DNA of 64,000 nt from Paraburkholderia sp. C35 (GTDB lineage Bacteria; Pseudomonadota; Gammaproteobacteria; Burkholderiales; Burkholderiaceae). Below the pieces are notes generated by a model. It made no database searches, was not told the origin of the DNA, and worked only from the letters and a program-made list of their open reading frames with translations. Shown here piece by piece: positions 60,400 through 64,000 of the stretch. Each line of letters opens with the position of its first letter. Position 1 is the stretch's first letter. Location of the stretch: assembly GCF_003121405.1 (NCBI RefSeq), contig NZ_QBUY01000029.1, positions 1 through 64,000 on the forward strand, read 5' to 3'. The position numbers were made by a program, and so were the translations under genes.

Positions 60400-61809
60400 T
60401 CAGGACCAGTTCGCGTGGAAGCTGCCCGGCTTGTCGAGGCGTTCGAAGGTATGCGCGCCGAAGAAGTCGCGTTGCGCCTGCACGAGGTTCGCCGGCAGAC
60501 GCGCCGAACGGTAACCGTCGAAGTACGCAATCGCCGACGAGAACGCCGGCACAGGCACGCCCGCCGTGGTCGCGGCGATCACGACTTCGCGCAGCGCAGC
60601 CTGATAGTTCGCCGCGATGTCGCGGAAATACGGATCGAGCAGCAGGTTGGCGATCTGCTTGTCCTTCGCGTAGGCGTCGGTGATCTTCTGCAGGAAGCGG
60701 GCGCGAATAATACAGCCGGCGCGGAAAATCTTCGCGATCGTGCCGTAGTCGAGATCCCACTTGTATTCGTCCGATGCCGCGCGCAGCTGCGCGAAGCCCT
60801 GTGCGTACGAAATCACCTTGCTGAAGTACAGCGCGCGGCGCACGGCTTCGATGAACGCGGCGCGGTCGCCCGTGAACGGCTTCGCGGCAGGCCCTTCGAG
60901 CACCTTGCTGGCTGCCACGCGCTGATCTTTCAGCGACGACAGCACGCGCGCAAACACGGCTTCCGTGATGAGCGGCAGCGGCGCGCCGAGGTCGAGCGCG
61001 TTCTGGCTCGTCCACTTGCCGGTGCCCTTTTGCGCGGCACGGTCCATGATCACGTCGACGAGATCCTTGCCCGTTTCTTCGTCCTTCTTGTCGAAGATCT
61101 TCGAGGTGATCTCGATCAGGTAGCTGTCCAGCTCGCCCTTGTTCCATTCGGTGTAGACGGCGCCGAGTTCCTGATTCGACAGACCGACCACTTCCTTGAG
61201 CACGGAATAGCTTTCGGCGATCAACTGCATGTCACCGTATTCGATGCCGTTGTGCACCATCTTCACGAAGTGGCCCGCGCCGTCCGGCCCCATGTACGCG
61301 ACGCACGGCTCGCCGTCCGGCGCCTTCGCGGCGATTTCAGTAAGGATCGGGGCAACGAGGTCATACGCTTCGCGCTGGCCGCCCGGCATGATCGACGGGC
61401 CCTTGAGCGCGCCTTCCTCACCGCCCGACACGCCCGTGCCGATGAAGTGCAGACCCGACTTGGCCAGATCCTGATTGCGGCGAATCGTGTCGGTGAAATG
61501 CGTGTTGCCGCCGTCGATCAGAAGGTCGCCCTTATCCAGCAGCGGCTGCAACGCGGCGATGGTCGCATCGGTGCCGGCGCCCGCTTTCACCATCATCAGG
61601 ATGCGGCGAGGCTTTTCCAGCGACTCGACGAATTCTTCCAGCGTGTAGGTCGGAACCAGCTTACGGTCGGGAAACTCCGCGATCAGTTCGTCGGTTTTCT
61701 CGCGGGTGCGGTTGAACACGGAGACCGCGTGACCACGGCTTTCGATGTTCAGCGCCAGATTCCGGCCCATCACCGCCAGCCCCACTACGCCGATTGCCTG
61801 TTTGCCCAT
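60400..61809 (-). CDS. gndA: 6-phosphogluconate dehydrogenase, decarboxylating
   Basis: A 469-residue enzyme of full family length that oxidises 6-phosphogluconate to ribulose 5-phosphate with NADP+ in the pentose phosphate pathway. It starts MGKQAIGVVGLAVMGRNLAL (GxGxxG-type Rossmann), with the substrate-binding GVSGGEEGALKGPSIMPGG, the catalytic lysine region HFVKMVHNGIEYGDMQLI and the C-terminal GYRSARLPANLVQAQRDFFG. A much longer upstream frame lacks similarity. Its terminator follows directly. Confidence 0.96.
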   Translation of the reverse strand: MGKQAIGVVGLAVMGRNLALNIESRGHAVSVFNRTREKTDELIAEFPDRKLVPTYTLEEFVESLEKPRRILMMVKAGAGTDATIAALQPLLDKGDLLIDGGNTHFTDTIRRNQDLAKSGLHFIGTGVSGGEEGALKGPSIMPGGQREAYDLVAPILTEIAAKAPDGEPCVAYMGPDGAGHFVKMVHNGIEYGDMQLIAESYSVLKEVVGLSNQELGAVYTEWNKGELDSYLIEITSKIFDKKDEETGKDLVDVIMDRAAQKGTGKWTSQNALDLGAPLPLITEAVFARVLSSLKDQRVAASKVLEGPAAKPFTGDRAAFIEAVRRALYFSKVISYAQGFAQLRAASDEYKWDLDYGTIAKIFRAGCIIRARFLQKITDAYAKDKQIANLLLDPYFRDIAANYQAALREVVIAATTAGVPVPAFSSAIAYFDGYRSARLPANLVQAQRDFFGAHTFERLDKPGSFHANWS

Positions 61810-62104
61810 GTGAATTCTCCAGATTCCATTAAGTCGTGACACCGCGCCGACCCGCGCGCCGCGGCGGCGAGGATGAAAGAATAAAAGAAATAACGCGAGG
61901 ACGCTCGCGACCGCCTTATCTGCCGGATTCGCGCCCGCTCTGTGTTCGGCATCGACGATGCATGCGGGCTTTCGCCACGCTTTCGTGCCTGCTACCGGGC
62001 GTGCGCCGCTGCTGCTCTCAAGCTTAGTCTGCCAGACGCACCGTGGGCGTCCATGCATGCCTGCGTCGCAACCGCAGACCCGATCGTCTGACCTGCTACA
62101 GCCT

Positions 62105-62719
62105 CTATCGTTTCCTGAATACGAGGCTGAAGTTGTTGGCCGGCATCTCGACGGGTGCTTCGGCGATAAAACCGGCGGCGTCCGCCAGTGCCACCACGGC
62201 TTCCATGTCGCGCACACCCCATTCGGGATTGCGGCTTTGCAATTGCGCGTCGAAAGCGGCATTGCTCGGGGCCGTGTGCGCACCGCCGCGCCGGTACGGT
62301 CCATACAGGAACAGCACGCCGCCCGGCCCGAGCAGTCGTCCAGCACCGTCGATCAGCGCCTGCGCCGACGCCCACGGCGAAATATGGATCATGTTGATGC
62401 AGACGATGGCATCGGCAGCCTCGATGCCCCACGACGCGTTGCGCACGTCGAGCGCGAGCGGCGCGCGCACGTTGGCGAGGCCGCTATGCGCCGTCCACGC
62501 GGCAATCGACGCACGTGCTTCATCGTCGGCGTCGCTTGGCTGCCAGACGAGTTGCGGCAACGCCGCTGCGAAATGGATGGCGTGCTGTCCCGTGCCGCTC
62601 GCGATCTCGAGCACGGTGCCCGAAGCAGGCAACACACGGGCGAGCACGGCGAGAATCGGCTCACGGTTACGCTCGGCGGCGGGTGCGTGCTGGCGCAGGT
62701 TGAGGTCAGGCGTAGTCAT
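62105..62719 (-). CDS. DUF938-type SAM-dependent methyltransferase-like protein
   Basis: A 204-residue class I methyltransferase fold. The SAM motif is VLEIASGTGQHAIHFA, the acidic loop is PSDADDEARAS and the later core CINMIHISPWASAQALIDG is typical of the DUF938 family. The target is unknown. The start MTTPDLN was chosen because the family begins with a similar short N-terminus. It is part of a leftward group with the small ORF and the sirtuin. Confidence 0.84.
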   Translation of the reverse strand: MTTPDLNLRQHAPAAERNREPILAVLARVLPASGTVLEIASGTGQHAIHFAAALPQLVWQPSDADDEARASIAAWTAHSGLANVRAPLALDVRNASWGIEAADAIVCINMIHISPWASAQALIDGAGRLLGPGGVLFLYGPYRRGGAHTAPSNAAFDAQLQSRNPEWGVRDMEAVVALADAAGFIAEAPVEMPANNFSLVFRKR

Positions 62720-62729
62720 GGCGTTCCAT

Positions 62730-62894
62730 TCAGTACAGGCTGGTGCCCATCCGTTCAACGAGGTCGCGATCATACGCGAGCGTGTCGAAACTCTCATCCG
62801 GTATCCGCTTGCGCGTAACGGGCGCGCCGGGTTGCCGCGAGCATTCATGCGGCTGCCCGTGCCACGCTTTCCGTTCTTTCATCGATGTGAGCAT
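62730..62894 (-). CDS. Small hypothetical protein, 54 aa
   Basis: A 54-codon frame with AAGGA before the ATG at 62894, lying between the sirtuin and methyltransferase genes on the same strand with short gaps. The product begins MLTSMKERKAWHGQPHECSR and is charged, with a conserved-looking tail DLVERMGTSLY. No family is recognised; operon position supports it as real. Confidence 0.55.
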   Translation of the reverse strand: MLTSMKERKAWHGQPHECSRQPGAPVTRKRIPDESFDTLAYDRDLVERMGTSLY

Positions 62895-62934
62895 CGGCGT
62901 TCCTTGCGAGTGGATGATCGATGATGCGCTGCCG

Positions 62935-63780
62935 TCAGTCGGCCGCGAGCCGCCCTGCCAACGCAGCGAGCGCGTCACCGCACGGCGCTTCCACTTTCAG
63001 CGACAGCAGCGGGTCGGCGCGCGTGCGACCGAGATTGATCGCGACGAGCGGCTTACCCATCTTCTGCGCCCATACGCAGAAGCGATAACCCGAATACACC
63101 ATCAGCGACGAACCGACCACGAGCATCGCGTCGGCGGCATCGAGCGCGTGCGTGGCCGCCTCGACGCGCGCTTTCGGCACGTTCTCGCCGAAGAACACCA
63201 CGGCAGGCTTGAGCAGGCCGCCACAATTTGGGCACGCCGGCACGCGAAAGGAACCGAGGTCCTGCCATTCGAGATGCGCGTCGCCATCGGCGGCAGGCTC
63301 GGCGATCACATGCAGCAAGGCCGGGTTCTCGTTGATCAGCCTTTGCTGGATCGCGCTGCGCGTGTGATGCGACCCACAATCCATGCACGTCACTTCGCCG
63401 ATGCTGCCATGCAGTTCGATCACGTCGCTGCTGCCCGCGCGCTGATGCAGGCCGTCGACGTTCTGCGTGACGAGGGTATCGACATGTCCGGCCGCTTCGA
63501 GCCTCGCCAGCGCGCGATGCGCGGCGTTCGGCTGGGCCTTCGCGACGACCGGCCAGCCAACCGTGCTGCGCGCCCAATAACGCTGGCGCGACGCGACGGA
63601 GCCGAGAAACTCCTGCAGCGTGATGGGCGGCGAGCGCTTCCACTCGCCGTTTTCATCGCGATAACCGGGAATGCCGGAATCGGTGCTGATGCCCGCGCCC
63701 GTCAGCACGAACAGCCGTGGATACCGTTCGACGAAGTCATGCAGCGCGGCAAGCGCGTGTGGTTCGATCAGCGTGGACAT
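62935..63780 (-). CDS. Sir2-family NAD-dependent protein deacylase
   Basis: A 281-residue class II-type sirtuin. The NAD-binding GAGISTDSGIPGYR, catalytic TQNVDGLHQRAG and active-site His in ELHGSIGEV are intact. A zinc site is formed by CMDC and CPNC. It removes acyl groups from lysines using NAD+ in the cytoplasm, or may act as a lipoamidase or ADP-ribosyltransferase. The start at 63780 fits the family; an upstream arginine-rich extension does not. Confidence 0.92.
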   Translation of the reverse strand: MSTLIEPHALAALHDFVERYPRLFVLTGAGISTDSGIPGYRDENGEWKRSPPITLQEFLGSVASRQRYWARSTVGWPVVAKAQPNAAHRALARLEAAGHVDTLVTQNVDGLHQRAGSSDVIELHGSIGEVTCMDCGSHHTRSAIQQRLINENPALLHVIAEPAADGDAHLEWQDLGSFRVPACPNCGGLLKPAVVFFGENVPKARVEAATHALDAADAMLVVGSSLMVYSGYRFCVWAQKMGKPLVAINLGRTRADPLLSLKVEAPCGDALAALAGRLAAD

Positions 63781-63838
63781 GAGGTTGACGATGCGTCGCG
63801 GCAGCGAAGGAATGCGGACGGCTGAATCACGCGCAGAC

Positions 63839-64000
63839 TCACGGCTGGCTGCGCGGCGCGTGTTCGCCGTCGTGTCCCGCCGGCTGCGCATGCCGTGCTT
63901 CCCACGCGGCCAGTTCCTCGCGATACCGCGTGAGTTCATCCGTGTACATATCGAACACGCACGGGTCGCAGCCGCTTTGACAGCAATCGCCAGGCTCGGG
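63839..64000 (-). CDS. Oxidoreductase-like domain protein (partial, continues right)
   Basis: The C-terminal 53 codons of a gene entering from the right edge and ending TGA at 63841-63839. The visible part begins PEPGDCCQSGCDPCVFDMYT, matching the short cysteine motif (CC-x3-C-x2-C) of the oxidoreductase-like N-terminal domain, followed by a helical ELTRYREELAAWEA and a charged tail. The start is outside the window. Direction and a 58-bp gap suggest co-transcription with the sirtuin gene. Confidence 0.75.
   Translation of the reverse strand, partial: PEPGDCCQSGCDPCVFDMYTDELTRYREELAAWEARHAQPAGHDGEHAPRSQP

Noticed and set aside
1..64000. CRISPR arrays, tRNA genes, prophage or transposase genes
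   Set aside because: No regularly spaced direct repeats, tRNA-like cloverleaf sequences or integrase/transposase motifs were seen on either strand by eye.

Overview
The window is about 64 kb of GC-rich DNA with dense, mostly intact genes. It most resembles a Burkholderiales chromosome or large replicon, Paraburkholderia or a close relative. The support is family content: porin, DUF4148, DUF2968, nitrile hydratase, PaoABC-type oxidoreductase and GlxA/FtrA-type regulator. A betaproteobacterial-style rRNA leader with boxA and a dispersed palindromic repeat familiar from these genomes agree. The genus is inference; no 16S body is present.

Layout. (1) 1-400: the first bases of a 16S rRNA gene running leftward out of the window, with its leader, boxA, promoter and UP element. 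(2) 0.5-8.6 kb: a medium-chain-length polyhydroxyalkanoate locus. Five co-directional genes encode an acyl-CoA ligase, a MaoC hydratase, a class II-like PHA synthase, a phasin and a PhaZ depolymerase; a convergent MalT/LuxR-type regulator lies at the end. (3) 8.8-12.3 kb: two Crp/Fnr regulators around a class II aldolase and a ketopantoate reductase interrupted by an amber codon. (4) 12.3-21.3 kb: porin, CsbD-like protein, ABC exporter, CorA, an ArsR/old-yellow-enzyme pair, GNAT and FUSC proteins. (5) 21.4-28.3 kb: a MocR regulator coupled to a small HTH protein and divergent from an FdhF/YdeP molybdoenzyme, an inverted-repeat element of about 630 bp, and an NmrA/LysR divergent pair. (6) 28.4-36.1 kb: orphan solute-binding proteins, RdgC, a NifQ-like protein, FtrA plus rhodanese, and a secreted ribonuclease-fold protein without its expected catalytic residues.

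(7) 36.5-43.4 kb: an MHYT-GGDEF-EAL protein, a bactofilin/M23 peptidase module, a DapA-family enzyme with a foldable leader, and an aspartate carbamoyltransferase carrying an N-terminal HTH-like domain behind a promoter marked by two perfect palindromes. (8) 43.8-53.5 kb: a Tat-exported PaoABC-type molybdenum oxidoreductase plus a MocA-like protein, a PIG-L deacetylase, a Co-type nitrile hydratase operon and Kup. (9) 53.5-64 kb: a long leader with small ORFs before a divergent NRAMP transporter, a double-glycine-leader peptide, an NlpD-like lipoprotein, small conserved proteins, gnd, and a right-edge cluster of methyltransferase, sirtuin and oxidoreductase-like protein.

The most interesting items are the class II PHA locus with a MalT-box-like palindrome, the HTH-fused carbamoyltransferase with two palindromes at its promoter, the ribonuclease-fold pseudoenzyme, the NRAMP-like transporter with altered metal-site motifs behind a small-ORF leader, and the orphan double-glycine peptide. 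No tRNA, CRISPR array, insertion sequence or prophage was recognised.
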